Positions 1-8,163 of a DNA stretch of 64,000 nt are shown piece after piece; position 1 is the stretch's first letter; every line of letters begins with the position of its first letter. This stretch comes from Allobosea sp. Its GTDB lineage: Bacteria; Pseudomonadota; Alphaproteobacteria; Rhizobiales; Kaistiaceae. Position numbers and translations under genes: made by a program. Below the pieces are notes generated by a model. That model was not told the DNA's origin and did not search any database. It worked only from the letters and a program-made list of their open reading frames with translations. The stretch lies in NCBI GenBank assembly GCA_017307955.1, contig JAFKFV010000021.1:60219-124218 (forward strand), read 5' to 3'.

Positions 1-1
1 C

Positions 2-325
2 CTTATCGCTCGCGGATCCAATGCGGCGCACAGGCTGGGCTTCTCGCCACATGGCGCCGGTCGAGACACCGCCCGCAGCGCCCATGTCCGACGGTTAATC
101 GATGACTACAGAGCTGATGCCCGTGGTCTCAGCCCGAACAACATCTCAGCAATCCTCGCAAGGAGACGGCAGAACTGGATGTTCGCTTCGTCTCGGGAGA
201 GCCGGACGTCTCGGAATTGCAGATCGACTGCAAGAGCACGGTCTTTTTCCGCGCGCAGATCGCGGAGTTCGAGCTGGCGATATTGTTGACGAGGTGATCC
301 TCTATGGCTGAATCGTGGCAGATAA
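2..325 (+). pseudogene. Decayed C-terminal fragment of an RtcB-type RNA ligase
   Basis: Three reading frames read in succession give one RtcB C-terminus. The frame from base 2 encodes ARGSNAAHRLGFSPHGAGR, with the family HGAGR signature. The frame from about base 160 encodes KETAELDVRFVSGEPDVSEL and a following RAQIAEFEL. The frame from about 282 encodes IVDEVILYG, then a stop and IVAD, matching the usual ending with VDEV, PYG and I-A-G. The gene therefore carries two frameshifts and an in-frame stop, and the upstream two thirds lie outside the window. RtcB joins 2',3'-cyclic phosphate or 3'-phosphate ends of RNA to 5'-OH ends. This copy cannot make a full enzyme. Recognition is from memory of the family; a frame-tolerant search would settle it. 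Confidence 0.75.
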
Positions 326-381
326 TGTTGAGCCTCGGTGATCAAGCCGCGTCTATGCTGCACTCTACTGATCTGTCCCGG

Positions 382-2187
382 CTATCGCGGCGATGCGATT
401 TTGGTTAAGCGCCTCATCTCGACAAAGCTGTCTTTGCCATAGTGAACGGCATTGCGTGCGAAATAGGGTGGCACCTGCATGTCGAATTGCGCGTAGCCGT
501 GGCTCACATCGCTGCGCAGGAGATCCGTGCGACTTCCGATGTCGAGACGAAAGCGCTCGCCGCGCCGCAGCACGACCGGCTGCGGGGTGAGGCTGAAGCG
601 AAGGGTTACCAGAACGCCGGGCACGAGGGGTTCCGGCGTGTCGATGTCGATGGCGATCTCGGTTGCTGTGGAGCGGGTCTCGTCGATCCTGCGGCAGGCC
701 GGCCGGATCATGCCCATGGAAAGGATCCAGTAGGTCCCGTCTGCCGCGACGACGCCCGTGCGGGCAACGATATGGGAATCGATCTCGTTCGAGCTGAAGG
801 CGAGGCTCACGGTCACGGGTCCGGTCAGCTCCATCTCCTCCTCGATCGGCATCTCGAAGGCGAGGGATTGATTGGCGACCTCGTCGAAGCCAGCCGTGAC
901 CGTGGCGCCAGGGGGCACGGCTGCCCAGCGGTTCAGGCCGCCGGTCGCCAGTTCCGGTGTCAGCCGATGCGTGGCCGTGTCGGCGCCGTCAGAGACGAGA
1001 TAGAGCCGCAGTGGCGTGCTCTCCGGAAGCGGCCAGTCGGCTGCGGATCGGTAGGTCCCGGCGCCTTGCCGCCAGTAGCGCACCCTTGCCTGGCTCGCAT
1101 AGCCATTGTCGGCGCCGTAGAGTAGATGGTCGAAGAAGGCGAGCGCCTCCAGCTGCCAGTGATAGGCCGGCAGCTCATAGGCCGGCGGGCCGATGATCAG
1201 CCATCGCCGGTCGCGCCGCGTGCCGGCATTCTCGAAAAGGTCATAGGCGCCGAACTGGTGCAGATTGAGGTAGCCCGGATTCTGCACCACGACGAAAGGT
1301 ACCTCGATATCGCCGAGCGCGCCGGACGGCCCCTTCGGCAGCGGCGAGGCCGAGCGTGTCTTGCCGTCGAGCATGAGGGCAGCGAAGAGCGCGCGCGCCG
1401 CCGGCGTCGGCATCTGCCGCTGGAAGGCCTTCATGATCCGCACCATCCGCTTCCTCAGCGCCGGCCACCATAGATGCTTGAGGGGCGAATTGAGGAAGTG
1501 GCTGATTGCCGCCCGCAGGAACGGCGGCACATGCAGCCGTGATTGCAGCGGCGTGAAATTGGCGCCCATCCACGTCGCGAAGAAATCGGGCTGCGGCGCG
1601 CCGCCGAACATGGCGATGTGCCGAAAGAAGTCCGTGCACATCTCGATCGTGAAGAAGGCCTTCAATGCCGGCGGGCGAAGACGCGCCACCTGCGGCTGCG
1701 TCATGCCATAATAGGACGTGCCGAAGAGGACGACCTGCCCGTCGCACCAAGGCTGCGCGGCAACCCATTGGATGACCTTGGCATGGTCCTCGACATCCGT
1801 GTCGTTCAGATAGACACCATCAGCGCCAGTCGAGCGGCTCATGCCGCGCCGCGCGACGATGACATGCGCATAGCCGCGGTCAGTGAACACCGGCGGGCTG
1901 CCGGACTCGTTGTTGCCCGTCGGGGCACCGGCGGCTTGCAGTTCCTTGGAATAGGCGGCGAACGCGACGACGGCAGGATAGCGGCCGGGCGGCTTCGGCA
2001 GATAGACATCGGCCGCGAGCGCGATTGCAGGCGCCACCTCAATCATCTGATCCGCAAGGATATGACAGCCGAGCCCAGACCGCGCAGCCGGGCCGGGCGT
2101 CCATCCGGCCAATTGCTCGCCGAACAGCCCTCCCTTCAACGGGATCAGGTTGTCCCAGAACCCCTGCTTGATAAGCTCGGCGAACAT
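382..2187 (-). CDS. CocE/NonD family serine hydrolase (X-Pro dipeptidyl-peptidase fold)
   Basis: This 601-residue protein has the alpha/beta hydrolase layout of the CocE/NonD family, which hydrolyses esters or acyl-amino bonds through a Ser-Asp-His triad. The nucleophile motif GTSYYG places the catalytic serine at residue 158. A cap-like helical stretch follows, then the region GPPAYELPAYHW that probably holds the histidine, although the usual GPW-H form is altered. The C-terminal third is the jelly-roll domain typical of the family. No signal peptide is visible. It is the last gene of a minus-strand run after a FAD hydroxylase and two NHLP-like small genes, with 73 bases between it and the nearest. 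The substrate cannot be told; ester, amide or beta-lactam-type substrates are possible. Confidence 0.8.
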   Translation of the reverse strand: MFAELIKQGFWDNLIPLKGGLFGEQLAGWTPGPAARSGLGCHILADQMIEVAPAIALAADVYLPKPPGRYPAVVAFAAYSKELQAAGAPTGNNESGSPPVFTDRGYAHVIVARRGMSRSTGADGVYLNDTDVEDHAKVIQWVAAQPWCDGQVVLFGTSYYGMTQPQVARLRPPALKAFFTIEMCTDFFRHIAMFGGAPQPDFFATWMGANFTPLQSRLHVPPFLRAAISHFLNSPLKHLWWPALRKRMVRIMKAFQRQMPTPAARALFAALMLDGKTRSASPLPKGPSGALGDIEVPFVVVQNPGYLNLHQFGAYDLFENAGTRRDRRWLIIGPPAYELPAYHWQLEALAFFDHLLYGADNGYASQARVRYWRQGAGTYRSAADWPLPESTPLRLYLVSDGADTATHRLTPELATGGLNRWAAVPPGATVTAGFDEVANQSLAFEMPIEEEMELTGPVTVSLAFSSNEIDSHIVARTGVVAADGTYWILSMGMIRPACRRIDETRSTATEIAIDIDTPEPLVPGVLVTLRFSLTPQPVVLRRGERFRLDIGSRTDLLRSDVSHGYAQFDMQVPPYFARNAVHYGKDSFVEMRRLTKIASPR

Positions 2188-2260
2188 GGATCCCTCTGTT
2201 ACCTCAGCGTTTCAACGACTGGAGTGCGCCGGCCGAAAGTGGGAGGAGCGGCGGTCCAGG

Positions 2261-2629
2261 CTATGGCCGCGATGGACCGGTGGCAGTCTTCTGCTGCGAA
2301 GCCAGCCTCATTTCGCGCAGCACCCACTTCTGCGTGTCGTCCGGTATCAAGAAGCCGCCGATCCCGGACGAGAACAGCAGGTCGAGCACCTGCTCCGTGA
2401 CGCGGTTAAGGGCAGTCTCGAGATCCTCGTCCGGACCGGGCTTCGGCGGCACCATGATGACGACCGTGTCATCCGCCTGCGCGATGATCTCGATCTTGAG
2501 ATCCGGGCCCGGCGAGTAGCCGAACGTATCGCTCACGACCGCGACCGGATCGGCGAGCAGTCTGGCGCGATAGTCAGGATCGGTCGCGATCCGCTCGTAG
2601 TTCTTCTCGACGAAATCGGAATCCTTCAC
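2261..2629 (-). CDS. NHLP leader / nitrile-hydratase-alpha-like small protein (second of pair)
   Basis: This 122-residue protein has the pattern of the NHLP leader family, which derives from the nitrile hydratase alpha subunit: an N-terminal helix, then LLADPVAVV, a short strand region (LKIEIIAQ) and the closing VPPKP. It begins with GTG, overlapping the TGA of the preceding gene by four bases (GTGA), so the two are translationally coupled. The C-terminal part (TALNRVTEQVLDLLFSSG and beyond) contains no cysteine and has few residues that are normally cyclised, so a classical RiPP core is not evident. It also lacks the nitrile hydratase metal motif (C-x-x-C-S-C), so it is not a functional alpha subunit. 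It may be a precursor, a carrier-like partner or a structural homologue. Confidence 0.7.
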   Translation of the reverse strand: MKDSDFVEKNYERIATDPDYRARLLADPVAVVSDTFGYSPGPDLKIEIIAQADDTVVIMVPPKPGPDEDLETALNRVTEQVLDLLFSSGIGGFLIPDDTQKWVLREMRLASQQKTATGPSRP

Positions 2630-2958
2630 GGCGACGCCTCCTGGCGGGCGATGGTGCGGAGCGCGAGCAGCTTGAACTTGGCCGCAACCGGGACAAGCCA
2701 GACGAACAGGCCCTTGCTCGACCAGAGATCGAACTGGTTGAGCGGCGCCGGCGGCGGCGGCGATCCGGCCGGTCGGACAGGCGGAATGGCGAAATAGAGC
2801 GTGTCGCGCTTCTGCACGACGACTTTCACCTTGATGCCCTCGGGGATCGCGACGCCGAGCGATGCGAGCGCCGCGGCCGGATCACTCTCAAGCATCGCGG
2901 CGAAGCCATCGTCGGCCCAGGCGCGCCTGGTCAATTCCCGCTCGAAATCTCCGGACAC
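2626..2958 (-). CDS. NHLP leader / nitrile-hydratase-alpha-like small protein (first of pair)
   Basis: This 110-residue protein shares its plan with the next gene: N-terminal helix (RAWADDGFAAML), ESDPAAALASLGV, then IKVKVVVQ and a strand ending in AIPPV. The start is taken as GTG at 2958 because GGAGGGG lies seven bases upstream; the open frame runs further back without support. After the NHLP-like part comes a proline-rich hinge (AGSPPPPAP) and a tail rich in aromatic and hydrophobic residues (NQFDLWSSKGLFVWLVPVAAKF) without cysteine. The tail could sit on a membrane or be a modified peptide. No LanM, YcaO, radical SAM or peptidase-transporter gene is seen nearby, so the role is open. Confidence 0.7.
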   Translation of the reverse strand: MSGDFERELTRRAWADDGFAAMLESDPAAALASLGVAIPEGIKVKVVVQKRDTLYFAIPPVRPAGSPPPPAPLNQFDLWSSKGLFVWLVPVAAKFKLLALRTIARQEASP

Positions 2959-3059
2959 CGAAGCCCCTCCCTGTTGCCGGCCGCGGCCGATGCCACGGCC
3001 ACGGGCGTCGCCTCTTCGTCGTCGGTGAGCCGCATCGACCGCGGCCCGGATGCGCCTGT

Positions 3060-4550
3060 TCAGGCCGGAGGCAGGGCAGCTCCTGTCGGGGCGGCGAACC
3101 CGGCGAGGTAGGCGGCGATGTCGCGCCAGTCGGCCTCCGGCACAGCCGCGGCCAGGTAGCCGTCCGGCCGGATCAGCGTCAGCATGCCCGCCGCCTCGGC
3201 CGGGCGGAGCCGCGGCTCGACGAGGGCCGGGAACGCGGCCGCCACGGACGCTGCGGCCTCGCCACCGCCGCAAAGGCTGAAACGCGGCGCCTCGGCGCCG
3301 TAAGGCCGCTCGCCGACTGCCGGCAGCATCCTTGCGCCGGCGGTGCTGCTGCCGTCCGACGGCCCGTTGAGCGGGCTCTGCGGATAGCCGATCGCGACCT
3401 CGGTGATCATTCCGGCGATGGCATGTTGGGCGGCAGGCAGGCCGAGGACGAGATGCGCGACGAAATTGCGGACATCCTGCAGGGCGTGGTTCTCCAGCGT
3501 CGCCGCCTTAGTGAGCCGGCCGGATTCGCGGATCACTTCGGCTCCAACGGGCCGTCGCTCGGCATCGTAGCTATCGAGCAGCACCGGCGCCCTGGAGACG
3601 CCCCGGCAGACGAGAGCCAGCTTCCAGGCCAGGTTGATCGCGTCCTGCATGCCGGTATTCATGCCCTGGCCGCCGGCCGGGCTGTGCACATGGGCGGCGT
3701 CGCCGGCGAGGAAGATCCGGCCCGACCGATAGGAACCGACCTGCCGTTCATTGATACGGAAGGCGCTGGTCCACACCGTGTCCGTCAGCGTGATGCCGCC
3801 CGGTCCGCGACGATCGATGACTTTCTGGAAGGCGGCCATTTCGAGCGGCACGGGTTCGACATCCGTGGAGGGGCCGAGGCTGGTGATGATGCGATACCGG
3901 TCCGGCGCCATCGGGAAGAACATCAGCGCCCCCTCGGGATGCCAGAAGATGGCGAGTTCCGAGAAGGGGATCGGCATGCCGGTCAGGTGAAAATCGCCCT
4001 GGGTCCAGTCGAGGCTCAGCGTGTCGCCCTCGAATTCGAGGCCGAGGCGATGGCGCACTACGCTGTGCGAGCCGTCGCAGGCGACGAGCCAGTCGAAGCG
4101 CTCCGTCGTTTCCTTGCCGTCCGCGGCGCGCAGCGTCGCGGTAACGCCATCTTCATCCTGCGCGATGTCGGCAAGCTCCGTGGAGAATTCCGGCTCGATA
4201 CCGTGCGCTTTCAGGTGGCGGCGCAGCACGCCTTCCGTCTCGTATTGCGGCGCCATGAGCGCGAAGGGGAAGGGTGACGTGATTCCGCCGAGCTCGATCC
4301 GCCCGACCTGGCTGTGGCCGGAGAAGATGTTGGCCACGACGACGTGATTGCCCGCCTTGACGAGGTCAGCCGCCACGCCGGAGCGATCGAGCAGTTCCAG
4401 CGTGCGCGGCCAGATGGCGACGGCCCGCGACGTGTCCGAGGGGCCGGCGATCTTGTCGATCACCCTTACCGGGACGCCGAACCGCGAGAGTTCGAGCCCC
4501 AGCGTCAGACCGACCGGCCCGGCACCGGCAACGAGAACGCGATTCGTCAT
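3060..4550 (-). CDS. FAD-dependent aromatic hydroxylase (PF01494, MhpA/PgaE type)
   Basis: This 496-residue flavoprotein belongs to the class A monooxygenases that hydroxylate phenols and polyketide-like aromatics with NAD(P)H and O2. The FAD dinucleotide-binding motif GAGPVG lies at residues 9-14, the DG motif (CDGSHSVVRHRLG) near 159, and the GD motif (LAGDAAHVHSPAGGQG) near 283. The C-terminal domain ends in a thioredoxin-like region with LIRPDGYLAA, as in MhpA and the angucycline hydroxylases. The start is ATG at 4550 because AAGGAGG stands nine bases before it; an in-frame start 54 bases upstream has no such site. It leads the minus-strand unit that continues, after 101 bases, into the two NHLP-like genes and the CocE hydrolase, which suggests a joint task on one aromatic compound. 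Confidence 0.85.
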   Translation of the reverse strand: MTNRVLVAGAGPVGLTLGLELSRFGVPVRVIDKIAGPSDTSRAVAIWPRTLELLDRSGVAADLVKAGNHVVVANIFSGHSQVGRIELGGITSPFPFALMAPQYETEGVLRRHLKAHGIEPEFSTELADIAQDEDGVTATLRAADGKETTERFDWLVACDGSHSVVRHRLGLEFEGDTLSLDWTQGDFHLTGMPIPFSELAIFWHPEGALMFFPMAPDRYRIITSLGPSTDVEPVPLEMAAFQKVIDRRGPGGITLTDTVWTSAFRINERQVGSYRSGRIFLAGDAAHVHSPAGGQGMNTGMQDAINLAWKLALVCRGVSRAPVLLDSYDAERRPVGAEVIRESGRLTKAATLENHALQDVRNFVAHLVLGLPAAQHAIAGMITEVAIGYPQSPLNGPSDGSSTAGARMLPAVGERPYGAEAPRFSLCGGGEAAASVAAAFPALVEPRLRPAEAAGMLTLIRPDGYLAAAVPEADWRDIAAYLAGFAAPTGAALPPA

Positions 4551-4677
4551 TCCTGGTTTCCTCCTTGGCTTCGCCGGCCGTACTCTCCTGCTGCCGGCGG
4601 TCATGTATAGCGGGAAGCAGCCCCGTCCGCGCCATGGGGCCCCGCCGGCGCGGGCCCCCCTTCGCGTTTGCGGGAAG

Positions 4678-5175
4678 CTACTGCTCTTCCTCGAAGAGCC
4701 AGAGCTCCGCAGTCGGCTGCGGCATGCCGTTCGACGCCTCGCGCAGGCCGAGGAAGGCCGGAATGCGGCGCTGCTGCTCGGGCGTCAGCGACGCCACCAG
4801 CGGCTTCAGCGCCTCCGCAACCTTCTTGAGATCGGCGGCGCGCGTCGCCTCCGCGTCGGCCGTCCGCTCGAGGATGTCGACGAAGCTCGTCGGCTCCGGC
4901 GCCTCGGCGCGCTGCGCCCGGCGCGCCGCCGAATCGGCCGCGGCCTGGCGGATGGCAGCCTCGACCGGCGCCCAAAGCTTCTCCTGCTCGGCCGAAAGCA
5001 CGATCACCGTCTTCAGGGCGATGACGCGCGCGTCCAGCACGGCCGCCGCATCGGCAGCGCTGTAGATCTCGACGGCAGGCGGATCGGCCGGCGGGTTGGC
5101 GTCCTCGGCGAAGGCCGGCGGCGCCATCGCGAGGAAGGCGCCGAGTGCAATGGTGCTCAGAATGGTGGTTTTCAT
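4678..5175 (-). CDS. Exported Spy/CpxP-like LTXXQ-motif protein
   Basis: This 165-residue protein starts with a signal peptide (MKTTILSTIALGAFLAMAPPAFA, cleavage after AFA). The mature part is helical and charged. It carries two LTXXQ-type motifs, VLSAEQEKLW near residue 62 and SLTPEQQRR near 130, the hallmark of periplasmic Spy/CpxP chaperone-like proteins. These cradle unfolded envelope proteins or sense metal and stress. The length is close to family members in Rhizobiales. The gene stands 45 bases upstream of no visible partner and is separated by 127 bases from the hydroxylase gene. Function in this organism is inferred only from the motif. Confidence 0.75.
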   Translation of the reverse strand: MKTTILSTIALGAFLAMAPPAFAEDANPPADPPAVEIYSAADAAAVLDARVIALKTVIVLSAEQEKLWAPVEAAIRQAAADSAARRAQRAEAPEPTSFVDILERTADAEATRAADLKKVAEALKPLVASLTPEQQRRIPAFLGLREASNGMPQPTAELWLFEEEQ

Positions 5176-5220
5176 GATGATGCTCTGTGGCGTGCTGACA
5201 GGATCGGGATGCGACGCGGG

Positions 5221-5559
5221 CTACTGCCAGCCGCCGCCGGGCAGCCGGCCGTGATAGGGGGTGTCGCGGCAGTGGCCCCAGGGTCCGCGCCAGAAGCCGG
5301 GCGGGCAGCCATTGCCGAAATAGCCGTAGGCCGGCGGATAGTTGTAGGCGAAGCCGCCGCCGGGCATCGGGCCGGTATAGGGCGTGTAGCGGCAGTGTCC
5401 CCATGGGCCGCGCCAGCCATAGGGCCCGCAGCCCTGAGCGACGAGGACGATGTTGGAGTCCGGCGCATGGACCGGCGGGGCGATCGGCGCCGCCGACGCC
5501 GCCGTCGATGCCAGGGCCGTCAGGCCGAGGGCGGTCAGATGGGTAACGATGGTTCTCAT
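5221..5559 (-). CDS. Exported small protein with two GCG/CRPN-like glycine-aromatic repeats
   Basis: This roughly 112-residue secreted protein begins MRTIVTHLTALGLTALASTAASA, a signal peptide. This start was preferred to two upstream in-frame starts because CGGGAG lies ten bases before it. The mature chain holds two copies of one unit, CGPYGWRGPWGHCRYTPY and CPPGFWRGPWGHCRDTPY, each followed by a proline-glycine rich linker. This matches the GCG_CRPN type of alphaproteobacterial small secreted proteins, whose function is unknown. Each unit has two cysteines spaced to form one disulphide. The exported neighbour downstream (Spy-like) is on the same strand, 45 bases away, so the two may be co-expressed envelope proteins. 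Confidence 0.75.
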   Translation of the reverse strand: MRTIVTHLTALGLTALASTAASAAPIAPPVHAPDSNIVLVAQGCGPYGWRGPWGHCRYTPYTGPMPGGGFAYNYPPAYGYFGNGCPPGFWRGPWGHCRDTPYHGRLPGGGWQ

Positions 5560-5624
5560 TGTCGTCATCTCCCGGTTGGTGTTGGGCAATGGCTGGGTTT
5601 CTTGCGGCTTTACTAGGTCGTTCA

Positions 5625-5658
5625 GCCGATCAGGACATCAGCAGAACTGATGATCGGC
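5625..5658 (-). terminator. Stem-loop downstream of the benzoylformate decarboxylase gene
   Basis: GCCGAT (5625-5630) pairs with ATCGGC (5653-5658). Inside it CATCAG (5636-5641) pairs with CTGATG (5647-5652) around a five-base loop, with a five-base bulge on one side. It lies 55 bases past the stop of mdlC and likely ends that transcript, although no run of T follows. Confidence 0.4.
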
Positions 5659-5712
5659 CTCCTGCCAGACATCGTCGTCGCAAAGACAAGCCGCCGCGTC
5701 GCTCCGCGCTGT

Positions 5713-7299
5713 TCAGGGCGTCGTCCATGCCGTCTCGACCTCGATCAGGGATGGACGGCCGGCGCGGATCGCTTGGGTGAAGGCGGTAGCGAAAGCCGCG
5801 TCGGTATCGACCCGCACCGCCTCGAGGCCGTATCCCCGACCGATCGCGACGAAATCGATGCCCGGCACGTCGAGCCCCGGGACGCCGTCCGCCTTCAATA
5901 CGCCGGCAAACCATCTGAGCGCCCCGTAGGTTCCGTTGCGCATGATGACGAACACGACCGGCACATTGTACTGCGCCGCGGTCCAGAGCGCGGTGACGCT
6001 GTAGTTGGCTGAGCCGTCGCCGATAAGCGCGATCACCTGCCGGTCCGGCTGGGCGAGCTGGACGCCGACCGAGGCAGGCATCGCGAAGCCGAGGCCTCCC
6101 GCCGCGCCGAAATAGTAGCTGCCCGGACTCTCCCAGTTCATCCGTTCCCACATCGCCTCGATGGTGGACGTCGATTCGTTGACATAGATGGCGTTACGCG
6201 GGGCAAGTTCGTCGATGAGATCGAGGACCCGCTCGGCGGCAAGCGGCGCCGAGCCGGGCGCCAAGCGGGCAGGGCGCTCCCGCCGCTGCGGCGCCGACCG
6301 TTCTGCCGGGGCGACCGCGTCGGCGAGCGCCGCGAGGATGAGGCCCACATCGCCGACCACCGCATCGCCCATGGGAGCACGCGAGGCCTCGTCGGGATCG
6401 CAGGTGATCTGGATCAGTTCGGCGCCCGCTGGCAGCAGCGGGCCCGGCTCATACTCGTGGTATCGAAACACCGGCGCTCCAGCCACCAGCACGAGATCAT
6501 GCCCCTGAAGCAGCCGCGAGATGCCGGACATGCTGGCGGGCAGCAGGCCGCGGAAGTTCGGATGGGTGGTCGGGAACGGGCAGCGCGGCGCGGATGGCGC
6601 GACAAAGACCGGCGCCGCGAGCCGCTCGGCGAGCTTGACCGCGTGTACGTTTGCGCGTGCCGCGTCCACGTCCGGTCCGAGGATGATGACGGGGTTGGTG
6701 CTGCGATCCAGGCGCGCGGCGAGCGCGGCGGCAGCGGCGGGATCGAGGGCGCCGGCGGTGGAGACCGTGCGTCCGAGGAGACGCAGCGATTCCGGTTCGG
6801 CAGTCTTCTCCCAGTCGTCATAGGGAATGGAGAGGTAAACAGGCCCGGGTGCCGGCAGGCGAGACATGTGCAAAGCCCGGCTCATGGCGAGCGGAACATC
6901 CTCGGCGCGCGCCGGCTCATAGGACCATTTCACCAGCGGCTTCGGCAGCATGGTGGCGTCGAGATTAGTCAGGAGCGGCTCGATGCCGATCATGGCGCGG
7001 GTCTGCTGGCCGGCCGTCACGATCAGCGGCGAATGGGAATTCCAGGCATTGGCGAGGCCGCCCATGGCGTTGCCGGTGCCGGCGGCGGAGTGCAGGTTGA
7101 CGAGCGCAGCGCGGCCGGTGGCCTGGGCATAGCCGTCGGCGATCCCAATCGCCACACCTTCGTGCAGGGCGAGCACGTAGCGGAAGTCGGACGGGAAGTC
7201 CTGCAGGAAGGGCAGCTCATTCGACCCCGGATTGCCGAAGATCGTCGTGATACCGTTGCGGCGGAGCAGGTCGTAGGTAAGGTCGCGGATCGTCGTCAT
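5713..7299 (-). CDS. mdlC: Benzoylformate decarboxylase
   Basis: This 528-residue thiamine-diphosphate enzyme splits benzoylformate (phenylglyoxylate) into benzaldehyde and CO2, the third step of mandelate breakdown. All residues known to act in the Pseudomonas putida enzyme occur at the same positions: Ser26 in GNPGSNELP, Glu47 after HEG begins, His70 in VNLHSAAG and His281 in VFRYHEYEP. The diphosphate-Mg motif GDGSANYS followed by NVPVVFVIMRNGTYG is in the C-terminal domain. Length is normal for the family. It lies 112 bases downstream of a cupin gene on the same strand, with a LuxR-type regulator divergent beyond that. Mandelate racemase, mandelate dehydrogenase and benzaldehyde dehydrogenase are not in the window, so the substrate could also be another 2-keto acid. 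Confidence 0.92.
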   Translation of the reverse strand: MTTIRDLTYDLLRRNGITTIFGNPGSNELPFLQDFPSDFRYVLALHEGVAIGIADGYAQATGRAALVNLHSAAGTGNAMGGLANAWNSHSPLIVTAGQQTRAMIGIEPLLTNLDATMLPKPLVKWSYEPARAEDVPLAMSRALHMSRLPAPGPVYLSIPYDDWEKTAEPESLRLLGRTVSTAGALDPAAAAALAARLDRSTNPVIILGPDVDAARANVHAVKLAERLAAPVFVAPSAPRCPFPTTHPNFRGLLPASMSGISRLLQGHDLVLVAGAPVFRYHEYEPGPLLPAGAELIQITCDPDEASRAPMGDAVVGDVGLILAALADAVAPAERSAPQRRERPARLAPGSAPLAAERVLDLIDELAPRNAIYVNESTSTIEAMWERMNWESPGSYYFGAAGGLGFAMPASVGVQLAQPDRQVIALIGDGSANYSVTALWTAAQYNVPVVFVIMRNGTYGALRWFAGVLKADGVPGLDVPGIDFVAIGRGYGLEAVRVDTDAAFATAFTQAIRAGRPSLIEVETAWTTP

Positions 7300-7411
7300 G
7301 ATAAGCCTCGGAAACGGCTGCCGGTCGCCGGGTTCGACGGATTACATCGGCGAGAGACCCGGCCGTTTGACATCGCGCAAGCGTTGCAGCCGGTCTACGA
7401 GTTCGCCGCCG

Positions 7412-7894
7412 TCAGTCGGTCGGCGTCTCATCCCGTTTCAGCGGCGGTCCGAGGAACTCGACCTGCCACTTGGTGCCAAAGGCATTGAGTGCGTCCTTGT
7501 CGGGCAGGCCGTTGTGCATGACGCTGGCGAGCTCGGTGAAGAAGGTCGCCGCATCCAGCGACGGCATCATCAGGATGTATTGCCGGGCCGGCGCATCGGT
7601 GACGTTGACGAAGCCGTGCTCGACGCCGCCGGGGATGGAGACGACATCGCCGGCCTCGGCGTAGAAGCGCCGTCCGTCGGCCTCATAGAGGTACCGTCCC
7701 TCGATGACACGGAAGATCTCCGCCTCGGGATGACGGTGGCGCGGCGGGCCGAAGCCGGGCGCGTTGATCGTCTCGATGAAGCAGAATGCGTTGCCGCTCG
7801 CCGCAGGCGGCATTCGCACGAACAGGTCGAGTCCTATGGCGGGAATCTTGATCGGAAGCTCCGTTCCGCTCGAATGCAGGAAGCTGATCGTCAT
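7412..7894 (-). CDS. Single-domain cupin, probable metal-dependent dioxygenase or binding protein
   Basis: This 160-residue protein has both cupin motifs in full. Motif 1 is HRHPEAE followed by six residues and glycine (near residues 53-67), and motif 2 is GDVVSIPGGVEHGFVN, so the three His and one Glu metal ligands are present. No other domain is present and no signal peptide is seen. It is the first gene of the unit leading to mdlC, and its start is 269 bases from the divergent LuxR-type gene. A role in oxidising or sensing an aromatic keto acid is an inference from this place; quercetinase-like and isomerase-like cupins share the same motifs. Confidence 0.8.
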   Translation of the reverse strand: MTISFLHSSGTELPIKIPAIGLDLFVRMPPAASGNAFCFIETINAPGFGPPRHRHPEAEIFRVIEGRYLYEADGRRFYAEAGDVVSIPGGVEHGFVNVTDAPARQYILMMPSLDAATFFTELASVMHNGLPDKDALNAFGTKWQVEFLGPPLKRDETPTD

Positions 7895-8002
7895 CTGGCA
7901 GACCTCATGATGGAGGGTTCGAGCTCATCTCGGGCACTCCCGCCGCTGAGCGTATCCGGAGCTGCGGCGATCGGCTCGACGCGGCGGAATATGTCACTTT
8001 CC

Positions 8003-8028
8003 GAACTGACCGGCATCCTCAGAACTGA
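8003..8028. promoter_or_regulatory. Divergent promoter region with a GAACTGA direct repeat
   Basis: The 269-base gap between the cupin and the LuxR-type gene must hold both promoters. Within it GAACTGA occurs twice in direct orientation, at 8003-8009 and 8022-8028, 19 bases apart. It could be a regulator site but no consensus is known to me. Confidence 0.25.
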
Positions 8029-8163
8029 TGAAAGACAGCCGGCCTCTGCGGGTGCAGGCCCATCGCGGGGCGTTGAGCTCGGCCGCACGCATGAGTCGCA
8101 TGTCGTCACATTGAACCTCGCTGCCGGCTCTGGCACTCTCCCATCCTGATACGGGAGCAGGCT

